In this document: piece by piece, positions 53,215 to 64,000 of the stretch
Layout of the letters: each line of letters opens with the position of its first letter
How positions within the stretch are numbered: position 1 is the first letter of the stretch
Source: Tremella fuciformis
Lineage: Eukaryota; Basidiomycota; Tremellomycetes; Tremellales; Tremellaceae
Length of the DNA stretch: 64,000 bases
Reading direction: 5' to 3'
Assembly: GCA_032768795.1 (NCBI GenBank)
Contig: CP136490.1
Coordinates: forward strand, 8,308,001-8,372,000
Notes under the pieces: model-generated
The model's input: the letters and a program-made list of their open reading frames with translations, nothing else
Databases searched by the model: none
Told to the model about the DNA's origin: nothing
Made by a program: the position numbers and the translations under genes

Positions 53215-54313
53215 ATGGACGTCGTGCTCGGCATCTGCGACGACCTGTTCTTCGACCGGGCGTACGCCTACCTCCTCCCCTACCCTCCCACACCACAACC
53301 CCTGCTCGCCAACCCCAACACCACCCTCGCCTCCTCCCTCTATGCCACCGCGCCCTCCTACAAGCCGGCCCTACCGCCAGTCTCCGCCCTGGCGCGAGAC
53401 AACATATGGCGGCAGTCGGCGTCCGTCTTCCTCATCGCGCTCGTGGGCGCGTACGCGCTCTACTTCATCTTCTGCGCCCTATCGTACTGGCTGCTGTTCG
53501 ACAAGCGGCTGAAGCACCACCCGCGCTACCTCAAGGGCCAGGTGTGGCTCGAGATCAAGTCGTCGTGCATCGCCGTGCCGACCATCGACGTCCTGACGAT
53601 GCCGTGGTTCATGGGCGAGGTGCGCGGGCACAGCAGGCTGTACGAGGATGTGGGCACGTACGGCTGGACGTACCTCGCCGCGAGCGTGATCATGTACCTC
53701 GTCTTCACCGACTTTTTGATCTACTGGATCCACCGCCTCGAGCACCACCCTAGGGTCTACAAGTACATCCACAAGCCGCACCACAAATGGGTCGGTGAGT
53801 CCCTTCCCCCCTCCTCCCCAAGTATCGCAACTCACGCCCAGTACCCACACCCTGGGCAGCCCTCGCCTTCCACCCTCTTGACGGCTACGCCCAATCCCTC
53901 CCTTACCAGTGAGCCATCCCCTTTGCCTCCCCTCAAGTCTTTGCTGACACCGCAGCATCTTCGTGTTCCTCTTCCCCATGCACAAATTCGCCTACCTCGG
54001 CCTCTTCGTCCTCGTCCAGCTGTGGACAATCGTCATCCACGACGCCGACATGATCCACGGATCATGGTGGGAAAAGTTCATCAATTCGCCCGCCCACCAC
54101 ACGCTGCACCACCTATACTTTACCTGCAACTACGGGCAGTACTTCACCTGGGCCGACGAGTACTTCGACTCGCACCGCGCGCCAGAGGACCACCTCGACC
54201 CTATCCACGAGAGTCTGCGGATGATGCGCAAAAAGGGCTTGATTGACGAGGCGGGCAATGCGATACCGCAGCCGAAAGGCGGCAGTGGCCCGAAAGGCCC
54301 GAAGGAGCAGTGA
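53215..54313 (+). CDS. ERG3: Sterol C-5 desaturase
   Basis: ER enzyme that introduces the C5-C6 double bond in ergosterol synthesis, using iron, oxygen and cytochrome b5. Exons 53215-53794, 53842-53908 and 53956-54313 sum to 334 residues. The three His boxes of the fatty acid hydroxylase superfamily are intact: HRLEHH (about 173-178), HKPHHK (about 186-191) and HHTLHH (about 264-269). Membrane segments occur around SVFLIALVGAYALYFIFC, TYLAASVIMYLVFTDFLIYW and FAYLGLFVLVQLWTIVI. Start is in a good context (CCACCATGG). C-terminal Gly/Pro/Lys tail is typical in the group. Variation in this enzyme is known to affect azole response in yeasts. Confidence 0.95.
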
Positions 54314-54711
54314 CACTCCTCAGAACCGCGGAACCCTTCTTCGCCATGGAATGGAGAGGTGAACCGGTGACGACCGTTCTAGACCATCCTCCATCTTTCT
54401 GAGGACGACAACCGAGTCAACCCGAAACGTAGCATATCTGGGCTCAAATGCCCTTACGACCAATCATGAAATCACCAGGACACCATGGTGTCCTGCACGC
54501 GCGGGGGAGGGCTGGGCAGGGAATGGGGCCGGGTGAGCGGCCGGTCAGACGGACGTGACGCGGACGATATAATAGACCATCTAGACAAAGATGCGAATGT
54601 CTTCACGCTTTGTCTGTTTCGGTGGCATTGAGACAAGAGACTCGAGGCTTGCTAAGATGCTAATGCCGGCATGGTAGAAGTACAAACATACAATCTGATA
54701 ATACGCCTGGC
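54314..54711. other. Convergent 3' region
   Basis: Between the 3' ends of ERG3 (+) and ARP6 (-). Contains an ACCATGGTGTCC-like inverted pair near 54,480; no gene. Confidence 0.5.
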
Positions 54712-56591
54712 TCAGAATGCCGAGATCTGCTGACCCGCCCGTCTTCGTCGTCCACCCCAGTTCCCACTGGTCACCTCTTCCTCCTCCCTCTTGCCCTTCT
54801 TGCCCCGCTTGATCTCCACATCCAAACCCATCGCATACCGCCTCTCGCGCTCGTCGTCGCTGAGGTCCTCGAGGTTTCCACCGGACGCGAATCCGGGTGG
54901 GTTGGTATTGTAGCTTGGCTGGGAGAGGAGGGATGCGAAGCGCCGTCTGCATGCCGATGAGCCTGATTCCAGGTACTCTGCACGAGTAACGGGGTAGGAG
55001 GCGAGGTAGACCTCGGATGTCGCCAGTTGCTGAGCTGCATGATATGGCTGAGCAGCGGGACTGTCGTCAGCACATACCCCTTCGATGACTAAGTCAAGAA
55101 GTTACTCATAAGCCTCGAAGATGCCCAACTCGTAGTCGATTGGGCACAACGACCGCAGATCCCTCTCTCTGTAGTGTGAGCAAGACCGCAATTACGATAC
55201 TGGTAGACGCACAATCTCTCGCCGAGCGCCTCTATGTTTCCAAGTCCGCCAAACAGTCCGATGTGCGCCCAGTACATCCCCCGCACTTCCTCAGGCATAG
55301 CTTCAATCACAGCGGCGATCGTCTCCGGCAGTCCCGACTGCTTAAAGCCTGAACGCTCAGTCGTGCATGATACTCGGAAAGACCATGCTCACCGATATCA
55401 GAAGGGTTGAAGAGCAACTCCGGCCCTGTGAACCTCTCATTTCCCATCCACAAAACTTGCTCCTCCTCGCCGGGCGCCGTCTTCTTAGCTTGCGCTTCTG
55501 CGGCTGCGCCGTCGTCAGGAGGGTTGGCATAGGGCCCACTGCGTATGTATCCTGTACGCGAGGTCGAATTTGGCGAAAAGTCTGGGAGGACGTATTCTTG
55601 CACGATGGGGTTCTTTCTGGGATTCCGCCTTTCATCAGCTTGTGTACTGCCTCAAATGGAAGCAACCCACTTGCAAGCTGCGAGGTCCCCTTTGTAGTCT
55701 AACGAGACATACGAGCACGCCTCGCGAACAGCGTTGACGACGTGCGTCTCATCGACCAGGTTCCACTGGCGAAACGAGATCATATGCTTGAGATGGTTCG
55801 TGAGCAGCTTCCCTCCGACGTCAATTCTGCGAGTCAGCTGTGCCAACTCAGGGGAGGGCAACACACCTCCTGACGTGGTCCCAGACGACCTGACCGTCTC
55901 TGAGGGGGACAACGTGGGTGTACGAGTAGCCAATGTCCACCAGGATAGCGCAGGCTGGTGGAGGAGGCGGGTTCGGAGCGTCCGTATCAAAGAGTCCGCC
56001 ATAAGGTATAAGTGCAGCAGCTGGAATGTGAGCTCGGCTGACAGCGATGGTGTTGCATGTGATCTCACGCGTGCAGCGAAAGTAGCTCTGGAACTCCCAT
56101 TCTTCAAAGATCATCTGGTCGTAGGTCTCGGCGATGTTGGGCAGATTGAAGTAAGGCTCCGTCACGAGCAAGCTGGTTTCGGGGCAATTGACCTGCATCT
56201 CAGGTTGTGACCTCGTTGTAGAGGCTGGTTGGCTCACATTCATCACCTCCGGCGAGAAGAGGCGATCCCATATGATCCTCTCCGCATCCCAGTTGACCAG
56301 CATCCCCTGGACGTCAGATACAGCAACATCCTGTATGTGAGGCAAGACTGACCCGGTCAAAGGGCCTGCGATACACGATCCCCGAGAAGTCGCGACAGGA
56401 GTCGATCTCATCCCCAACGTAGATCTTCTTGTCTATTCTCGACCGAGCTATCGAGTTGGGCGACACTCTGACATGAGCACATGACCGCAAGGAGAGGATC
56501 CACCTCACCTCGGCTCCCAGTCCACGCCGGCTATGCCGCTCTTGATCGTGTACGCGCCATTGTCCAAGATGAGGACTGGCGGCGTTGTCAT
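54712..56591 (-). CDS. ARP6: Actin-related protein 6 (SWR1 complex)
   Basis: Arp6 is a nuclear actin-fold subunit of the SWR1 chromatin remodeller that installs H2A.Z. Nine exons (56591-56509, 56467-56353, 56306-56238, 56192-55867, 55826-55671, 55616-55393, 55348-55213, 55168-55106, 55060-54712) sum to 506 residues, somewhat longer than yeast Arp6 because of a basic C-terminal extension ([14 protein letters not shown]). Actin-family landmarks: [18 protein letters not shown] (phosphate loop 1), [31 protein letters not shown] (phosphate loop 2), [20 protein letters not shown], and [16 protein letters not shown]. Start shared in a 235-bp divergent region with LEU2. Confidence 0.92.
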
Positions 56592-56826
56592 CTCCTCCCT
56601 GCCCCTCGCTCTGCGCGCATCTGGTCAGAATCTCAGAAGAGCTTGAAAGCGCGAAACGACTTTGGAATGCCCAGAATGGGCACGCGAGAGTCACGTGACT
56701 CCCACTTTCTTAGCTTCGGCCGAAAATGGGTTCTTTCGCCGATAGCCCGACGAATGGTATAGTTCGTATTGAACAAGTTACGAGTTGCATCTCTGAACTC
56801 ATCCAGCTTCCTGGTTATCAGATACA
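56592..56826. promoter_or_regulatory. Divergent ARP6/LEU2 promoter with CACGTG site
   Basis: 235 bp separating the two starts. A 10-bp palindrome GTCACGTGAC at 56690-56699 is a classic bHLH (Cbf1/USF-type) site. No canonical Leu3 CCGG-N4-CCGG site is seen. Confidence 0.6.
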
Positions 56827-58276
56827 ATGGCACAAAAGGCGTGGGTGGTCCGGGTCAGAGACTGCAGCGTGGATGCTGACGGCCAGTTTCAAAATCACCG
56901 TTCTCCCGGGCGACGGTATCGGTGAGTCCTCCCGTCCCTGCGCCCTCTGTCTCCGGTCGTTGTACTCCGCCCCCCGAGGCCCGAGATGGGTGGCTACTGG
57001 GAGGAGCATGAGCTCACAGCAGGTCCCGAGGTCACTCGCGAGGCGGTCCGCGTGCTGGACACCATTACCAAGTACACCGGTCTCCCGCTCGAGCTCACCC
57101 CTTGCGACTTTGGCGGTATCGCCATTGACAACCATGGTGACCCTCTGCCCGAATCGACCTTAAAGAGCTGCAAGGAGGCGGACGCTATCCTCATGGGTAG
57201 ATCTGAAGAACGTGTATGGGGAATGGGAGGGCTGACGAGCAGGTTCTGTCGGTGGACCGAAATGGGGTGTCGGGCCGGTGCGCCCAGAACAGGGCATTCT
57301 GCGCCTGCGGAAAGAGCTCGGCCTGTTCGCCAACATCCGCCCGGCCAACTTTGCGTCCGAGTCGCTGCTCAAGCACTCGCCGCTCAAGGAGGAGGTCGCC
57401 AAGGGCACAGACATGATCGTCCTCCGCGAGCTGATCGGTGGAATCTGTGAGTAACCCCGCCGCGGGCCTTCTCTGGCAGGAGCTGACCCGCGAGACTTTG
57501 GGAAGCGCCAGGAGACCGACGAATCCGGCACAGCATGGGACACATGCATCTACTCGATCCCCGAAGTGGAGCGCATCACGCGCGTAGCGTGCCAGATCGC
57601 CCTTGCCGCCGACCCGCCCCTGGCGGTGCACTCGATCGACAAGGCCAACGTCCTCGCCACTTCGCGTCTGTGGCGGAAGACCGTCACGGAGTTCATGGCG
57701 AGGGAGTACCCCCAGCTCAAGCTGGACCACCAGCTCGTCGACTCGGCATCCATGATCATCGTGTCCAACCCCAGAAAGCTGAACGGTGTCGTGCTCACCG
57801 AAAACATGTTCGGCGACATGTACGTATCTCAGCTATCTCAATGTCGGGCAAGCTGATGAGTAGCCTGTCCGACGAGACCTCGGTCATCCCTGGTTCCCTT
57901 GGTCTTCTTCCTTCTGCCTCGCTCGCTGGCGCACCGGACCCGAAGAAGACCGTGTCTGGTATCTACGAGCCGTGAGCTGGTCGATTGCTGTTGACGACTC
58001 AGCTGACGAAGTAGGATCCACGGCTCCGCGCCGGATATCGCTGGCCAGGGGATTGCCAACCCTATCGGCACCATCCTCTCCGCCGCCATGATGCTGCGAT
58101 ACTCGCTCGGCCGGGCAGAGGAGGCCGAGTTGATCGAGAAGGCTGTGGCGAAGGTGCTTGATTCGACTGAGCTGGGCGGCTTCGACTACCGCACCAAGGA
58201 CCTGGGCGGCTCGCGCACGACCTCGGAAGTCGGAGACAAGGTCGTCGAGGTGCTCGAGGGCTGGCTGAAAAAGTAG
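56827..58276 (+). CDS. LEU2: 3-isopropylmalate dehydrogenase
   Basis: Oxidative decarboxylation of 3-isopropylmalate to 2-oxoisocaproate with NAD, third dedicated step of leucine synthesis. Exons 56827-56840 (only 14 bases), 56887-56921, 57023-57196, 57243-57446, 57495-57819, 57864-57971 and 58015-58276 sum to 373 residues. Motifs: [27 protein letters not shown], metal/substrate region [20 protein letters not shown] then GDILSDE, and [20 protein letters not shown] (NAD-binding HGSAPDI). Length is normal and all key residues appear present. The second intron is about 100 bases, longer than its neighbours. Confidence 0.95.
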
Positions 58277-58385
58277 CTCGGTGCAGACATTGATCCTTGC
58301 TGATGCATGATATCTCGCATATGCATGATGTGGGAGCTCAAGATATTGCTAAAGATGATGTGTAGGTGTGAGATGCTGGGCGATG

Positions 58386-59965
58386 CTATAGCTTGGCCTT
58401 CATGATGGCTCGCTCCGCCCCTACTGACGCAGTCAGACCGCCTGACGATCTTCGTTCTGGCGAGATGGACTGTTCCCTATCCACCCACTCTCCCAGACTA
58501 GCCACGAGGCGCGACATGAGCTCGCACTCCATATCCGCCCTGAGGCATATACGTATGCGTTCCCCTCCGGGCGGTACAGTGGGCGGCACGACCGGCCGCA
58601 CAATGAACCCTTTCTCGAGCAAGAAGGCCGAGAGGGCATGGGGTTTGGGCGTAACGAGACCGGTGATAGGCGACAGCGGGTTGGAAGGGAGGTAGACGGC
58701 ATCGGCATCGGTTTCTCCTGCTTGCGCTGTCGTCAAAGTAGGAGACCCGTCTGTGCGTTCGGGTGGGTAATGGTGGAAGTGGGTGTCGGGCAGGTGCAGG
58801 ATGTTTCGAGGGGTGCGCTTTAATAGCCCTTCGAGGAGTGTATGGAAATGCCGAGTGAGCTCTAGGAGTCTTGCGCGGCGCTGGGGATCAGCCAGCTCCC
58901 TTACGGAGGCCAGATGACTAGCCTCGTCCCCTTCGCTGCTCTGCAGCACATCCCATGCGCAGTCCAGGGCGATCAAAGTGGAATGAGGGAGGGCAGTGGA
59001 GAAGATCAACGGTCGCGCAAAGTTGATCAAGAACGTCCGGACCGTCTCAGAGAACAGTAACACAGCTCTCCGTCAGCTTAGCCCATAATAGCCTAGGTGG
59101 ACTCACCGCCTGAACCACCGACGGCTTTGCCGAAGGTCATGAGCCTCACCGCCACCCTGTCCGTCTCGCCGAGCGCACACACCAGCCCGCGCCCCTGTCG
59201 ACCATAGACCCCAGTGGAGTGCGCCTCATCAAGGACGACACACTGCCTCTCGCGGGGCACATGGCGGTCGAGCACATCGAGGAACTGCGTGAGCGGGCAG
59301 AGGTCGCCATCCATCGAGTACAGGCTTTCGAGCGCGAGGAACACCGTTCCCCTCCCCCTCCCTCGCCCGCCGGCACTGCTGCTCCCCTCCCCCCTATCCT
59401 CCTCGTCGCTGATCTCACGCAAGACCCGCTCGAGGTCTAGCGGGTCATTGTGCCCGATCTGCCTCCGGCGACTGGCGGGCACGCGGCCTGCGCGCAGCCC
59501 GGAGTGCACGGACGCGTGCACGAGCTCGTCGTAGATGACCCAGTCGCCTTCTTGCGGTACAGTCGCGAAGAAGGATACGTTGGCGTCCCATCCGCTGTTG
59601 AAAAGCAAGGCGGAGGGCGAGTGGAAGAAGGACCGGAATCGCTCTTCGAGCGCAAAGTGGGCGGTGGTGCAGCCGGACAGGAGGCGAGAGCCGGTGGACC
59701 CGAACAGGTTGGGCGAGATGGCCAGGCGGGCAAGGTATGACTTTCGAAGAGTAGGAGAGGATGTGAGCGAGAGGTAGTCGTTGGAAGACTGCTACTGTCA
59801 GCACTCCCCGACCGTGTTTCCAAATGGGGGATGATGAGATGATGAGGGTGAACTGACAAAGTCTGTTAGGCCTAGGGCCGGGTCGTACGACTTGAGACGG
59901 CGAAATCGCCCTTTTGCATGTCTCTTGTCCAGCAAGGCGGCCAAGCCGGCCTCCATCGACGCCAT
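58386..59965 (-). CDS. PLP-dependent alpha-oxoamine synthase (KAPA synthase/BioF type)
   Basis: Fold-type I PLP enzyme. The closest family is 8-amino-7-oxononanoate synthase, the first dedicated biotin step (pimeloyl thioester plus alanine). Exons 59965-59858, 59791-59107 and 59065-58386 give 490 residues. Motifs: SSNDYLSLTSSPTLRKSYLA, FGSTGSRLLSG, ALLFNSGWDANVSFFATVPQ, YDELVHASVHSG (ring-stacking His), VVLDEAHSTGVYGRQGRG (PLP-binding Asp/His), and RLMTFGKAVGGSGGAV with the Schiff-base Lys near residue 256. An Arg/Gly-rich insertion of about 25 residues (SSAGGRGRGRG) lies before FLALESLYSMDGD. Other alpha-oxoamine synthases are possible. No other biotin gene lies in the window. Confidence 0.85.
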
Positions 59966-60138
59966 GACAAGAGACAAGCAGAGCTGGAATGATGTTCTGA
60001 GCGACAAAGTGGGGATGAGCATAGCGGGAAATACGGAGGACCGTGGGGTGGAGGTCCGTCGGGGTCGGACTCAATGGAAAGTGGCATTTGTAAGGATGGC
60101 GAGTATGTGACTACGACTAAAAGCCCTGCTGATGCGCT

Positions 60139-62108
60139 TCAGGTGGCCCTGACAGGCCTGTCGCCGTCTACATCCCGGTCCTGACCGGCCATCAACTCCA
60201 CAATCTCCTCTTTATTCGCATGAGGCTTCTCCTCCGGCGCCAACTGCCAGCTGAGCACTATAGCCGGAAGGCAAAGAAGGATGAACATGACCCATACAAG
60301 CTGTCGACCCATCGTATTCGGATCTTGGTAGTGCGTCGAGAGGGAGAAAAAGTAGCTTCCATCAGCCCTGACCCGTTCAGCCAAAACCCGGGACCTACCT
60401 GATGAAGAATGGACCCAATGCCCTGCCAAAAGACTATCTGATCAGAACACTTTGCTCGAGGAGATCCGCCGACTTACTCCTACACTCAAATTCATAGAGT
60501 TGGCCAAGGCGATGTATGCGGGGCCAGGAGTGGATTCGAACACCATCGCGTCAAGCAGACTGCCCGTCAGACGGAATACTTGCCAAGCCGACCATACGCA
60601 CGTAGCGGCACAGTCCCCCAATCGTCTCAGCACCATTTGGGCGAAGATTGCAATCCAGGTCTTGAAGTCAATAGTCTCGTTGCCGTAGTGCAGTGCCCAG
60701 AGCAGTGGGAAGAGTGCCACTCCAAGAGGGTATGCGAAGACCGACAAGCGCAAGCAGTTGTCTTCGCGCATGCGCTCATGTATGCGCGGGTAAAGCACAG
60801 ACGTCATGAAGATTGACCAGATGGCTGAGAATGCCAGTACGATACCGATTTGGTGGATCTGCATGTCAGCATAACCTGCTCTGAACCTTATCTCTGCTCA
60901 CTGGTAGACCCAAGCCGCCAAGATCCTGCGACGTGAAAGCAAAGAGCGGCCAAATCGCCTCCCAGCCATACTGTACCGAGTTGTTTGCTACCGATCAGCC
61001 TCAGTATGCGAGCTTGTACGTACATGACTGCAGCATCATCACCAGCTGGAACGGCTTATAGCTGAAGAGCTCTTTGAAGTTTCTGCGAGGCGGTTTATCG
61101 TGCCCATGCCCATGGCCTCGCATCGCAGCTGGCATCGTCTATCTCATCAGGTGCTATTGCTGGAATAAGAATAGTCGAGAAGACAGACCTCGGGAAGAAG
61201 GATGAAACACGAGATAGACGCTATGATCCCGGTCGACCCTGCCACCAGCGAAGGCAACAGGTATGGGTGTTCGACAAATAGCGTTGCTGACTCGGGCAGC
61301 AAACGCGGTACAGGATGGGACAAGAAGCCTCCGACGAGTGGAGCGATTGTGACTCCGGTAATCAGCGCTGGCGTGAAGATGGCAAATCCTGACAGTCAGC
61401 TATGTCATGGTAGGAGCAGGGACCTGCCTTTGACCCGATTGGACTTGTCACAGAGCTCGCCACACATTGTGCGAGTCAGTACAGCGCAGCCGACGAGACA
61501 TCCCACTGCAGGTCAGAGAATGCTATCTTATGCTGCGTGTTACGCACACGCTGCTCGTCCCAAGATAGCCATCCACACTGAAGTCACAAAACCATATGCC
61601 ATTCCGGAGAGGCCAAAGATGAAGATCAAAACGATTATGACTGGCCGTCTTCCCACTTTATCGCCTAGAACAGCATAGAACGGAGCCGACACTGCCTCAG
61701 TGAGCTGGAGGGCCGATTCCTGGCTCATTAGCTTGGACCTATAGCGGATCAGACACCTACCGCTAGAACGCTCCACACCCCGACTCGCTCTTCTGGCACG
61801 CCAAAGCTCCTCATCATCTCGTTGATATATGGGAAGATGACTGCGTAGATCACTCCTTCTGCGATGCGTGAGATGAGGAGGGGCAAGATCTTCAGATATG
61901 GTACCGGGGTAGGGCGTTTCTCGCCCCGGTCTGGCGATACTTGACTCTCCATGTCGACAGGGACGGCAGAGTACGCCGGCTCAGGCGGAAACAGCCCAGC
62001 AACACCGATGCTGCTGGGCACGGGGGACGCAGACCTCATCGAGAGCATACTTGATCTCCTCGCGAACGAGGTGAACCTCGATGATGATGGGTGGTGTTCG
62101 AAGGCCAT
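60139..62108 (-). CDS. MFS transporter (ZIFL/YCR023C-like)
   Basis: Major facilitator of the TetA/ZIFL1-like fungal group; related proteins sit in vacuolar or plasma membranes with poorly known substrates. Nine exons (62108-61761, 61719-61548, 61505-61428, 61388-61189, 61138-61024, 60987-60902, 60858-60478, 60433-60399, 60355-60139) sum to 543 residues. Landmarks: ILPLLISRIAEGVIYAVIFP, then NEMMRSFGVPEERVG; the MFS signature GDKVGRRPVII after membrane segment 2; and MCGELCDKSNRVKGFAIFTP between segments 4 and 5. A His-rich loop GHGHGHD is in the central loop, which may bind metal. The third intron uses a GC donor (GCAGGT at 61427) to keep frame and the NRVKGFAIF motif. Confidence 0.85.
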
Positions 62109-62421
62109 CGGGATATTGCAGAGCTTATGAGTGGCAAGACGGGATGCGAAAGGGGCCGAAGCAGCTGATAAGTGATGGGACCTTTGGCCATCTCGGCTTC
62201 TGATGGGTGATGGATTGACATTCAAGAGGCTTTCCTCGGTCTTGTAGTCGCATCACACCATCATCTCATCTGGAGTCCGGACCAGTCAGTACGGCCTCCA
62301 CTCCGTACCACGTGGGGTCGAATCCGGGGCACCATCTTCTGGTTGACACAACTGTGTAGCGGCAAACGACGAGCAGTTGAAAGTTGCTTTCTCTCATGTC
62401 GAAGTCATCGAGGTGACAGGG
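62109..62421. other. Divergent promoter between MFS gene and LIG4
   Basis: 313 bp between the two starts. No specific site recognised. Confidence 0.5.
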
Positions 62422-64000
62422 ATGCCCCCGCCACCTAAGTACAGTCGAGGCCATCGCCTATCCCCGTCGAACGGGGCAGAACGGGCGGAAGACGACGATC
62501 CCGATGTCCTGCCCCCAGCGACGGCTACCCTCGAGCGGCCGAAGGAATGCATCAACAAGCACCCAACACCTGCCTTTTCGCTTCTATGCGCCGTCATGGA
62601 CCGGCTGAGAAGTGAAGACATGTCGAAAAAGAGAGATACGCTGTCGCGATTCTTCATGATCTGGCGGGAGAAAATCGGCAATGATCTATACCCCTTGATC
62701 AGATTGTTACTGCCTGAAGTCAGTCCGTCGAAAGTGCTTGTCGGTGACGCTGAACGTGCAGAGAGATCGCGAGAGACCGGTGTACAATCTCAAAGAGGCC
62801 ATGCTGGCGAAGTGCTACATCGAGGTTCTGGGCCTGGACAAGCATTCAGCGGCGGCTCAGAAGCTCATCAAGTGGAAGCAGCCGGTTGATGGACAGGTCA
62901 GCCGGCTTGCCGTTCGAATGGCGCAACTGATCGTCAGTCTGAAGGCTTCTCTGGAGACTTTGCTCGGGTATGCTACCACGAAATTGCGGCGCGCTCCACG
63001 GTCGAAGAAGGGACTTTGTCCATCGAGGCAGTCAACGCCCTCCTTGACCAGCTTGCTGGCGGGCGCCTGAGACAGTCAGTTCCCTATTCCTGGAAGCCTC
63101 TCAGCTGATCAAACAGAGCGCAATACGTCCCAATTCTCCGCAAAGTCCACCAGCAATGTACAGCCGTCGAGCAAGAATGGATCATTCGCATCATCCTGAA
63201 GGACCTGCGCATCAGCATTCGAGAAAAGGGTGTATTCTCGTGCTTCCACCCGGATGCGGCCGACCTGTTCAACGTATGCTCGGATCTCAAGCGAGTGTGT
63301 TGGACGCTCTACAAGCCTGAAATAAGGCTGGAGAAGCATGTGAGACACGTTGCGCGCTGCGTTTACGCGGGCTGATAGGTAGCAAACCAACATCGAGCTG
63401 TTTCGATCCTTTCTCCCACAACTCTGCTATCGATCACCCTCATCCTCCCATGATATCATTGCAAAGCTGGTGGGAGGGTCTAGCGGGGAGTTCTACATGG
63501 AAGAAAAGTTGGATGGAGAGCGAATCCAGCTGCACATGCGAGGGAGCGGTGCCCAGTGGTTCTATTGTTCGAGAAAGGCGAAAGACTACAGTAGGTGATG
63601 GAGCTACTGTTGCGGTGCACCGCTGATGCTATAGCCAATCTCTACGGCCCTCATCTTGGAGAAGGGAGTCTCACTCAGCACATTGCTGGTGCTTTCAGAG
63701 AAGGGGTTCGCAACATCATCCTTGACGGAGAGATGTTGGTATGGGATCCTCAATTGGAGAAGTATCTGGCCTTTGGTCGTCTCAAGTCATTTGCTACCGA
63801 CAAACTGAGTGATGAAACTGCACCGAGACCCTGTTGTAAGGAAGTTCTGCTCCGAAATGACAGATTACTGATTGTCCAGTCAAGGTCTTCGACATCTTGT
63901 ATCTCAACGATAAATGCCTCACCGGCAAGAGACTCTCGGAGCGGAAGCGTCTTCTGCATTCGGGTCGAATCTTCCAAAATCTAGAAGACTATAAAGGGCG
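62422..64000 (+). CDS. LIG4: DNA ligase IV (5' part; runs off the window)
   Basis: ATP-dependent ligase that seals double-strand breaks in non-homologous end joining, with Lif1/XRCC4 as partner. Exons 62422-62718, 62762-62896, 62938-63074, 63117-63339, 63383-63590, 63635-63835 and 63880 onward. Present: the N-terminal DNA-binding domain (KKRDTLSRFFMIWREKIGND, LAKCYIEVLGLDKHSAAAQK) and the start of the adenylation domain with motif I MEEKLDGERIQLH (nucleotide-accepting Lys near residue 305). Also present are NIILDGEMLVWDP (motif III region) and FKVFDILYLNDK (motif IIIa). The remaining catalytic motifs, OB fold and BRCT repeats would lie beyond 64000. Start at MPPPPKYSRG is preceded by a short leader. 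Confidence 0.93.

Noticed and set aside
62309..62323. GGGTCGAATCC resembling a tRNA T-arm
   Set aside because: One key base of the T-loop differs and no acceptor or D arm could be paired around it.
1..64000. CRISPR arrays, rRNA genes, prokaryotic operons
   Set aside because: None seen; spliceosomal introns throughout show this is eukaryotic nuclear DNA.

Overview
This window is fungal nuclear DNA, most likely from a basidiomycetous yeast of the Tremellomycetes. Coding regions are GC-rich and CpG-rich. Almost every gene is broken by short introns of about 35-60 bases with GTNNGT donors, CTGAC/CTGAT branch points and NAG acceptors. Homology points the same way (NRG1, ERG3, NUP192, MSS4, CDC43, ARP6, LEU2, LIG4). 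I assigned exons by hand from splice signals and reading frame. For most multi-exon genes the summed exons give a whole number of codons, which is good internal support, but no transcript data were available.

Left part (1-36.3 kb), mostly conserved housekeeping genes: a 3'-truncated DUF1640/MCUR1-type mitochondrial protein (-); an RPAP3-like TPR co-chaperone (+); a large unknown membrane protein (+); a Ser-rich unknown protein (-); a 3.6-kb gene-free region in front of the zinc-finger repressor NRG1 (+); the nucleoporin NUP192 (-); a MAK32-like sugar-kinase-fold protein (-); a DUF262 protein (+); the PI4P 5-kinase MSS4 (+); a vacuolar-type amino-acid transporter (-); the GGTase-I beta subunit CDC43 (+); and a type II membrane protein with LEA-like repeats (-).

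Middle part (about 36.5-52.5 kb), an accessory island. All its non-transposon genes lie on the minus strand and none belongs to a family I recognise. It holds two tandem paralogue arrays. Family A (five genes plus relics, 36.6-45.2 kb) has Ser/Thr/Pro-rich proteins carrying a Gly-anchored 'V-x-T-x-G-x(4)-V-G' motif, often as two copies about 27 residues apart. Family B (three genes, 47.9-52.3 kb) shares a domain of roughly 170 residues; one copy appears frameshifted. A structurally intact Tc1/mariner DD34E element sits between the arrays.

Right part (53-64 kb), conserved genes again: ERG3 (+), ARP6 (-) divergent from LEU2 (+), an alpha-oxoamine (KAPA-type) synthase (-), an MFS transporter (-), and the 5' part of LIG4 (+), which runs off the window.

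The best candidates for undescribed biology are families A and B. A promoter segment of about 520 bp with no CpG at all, between MAK32 and the DUF262 gene, also stands out.
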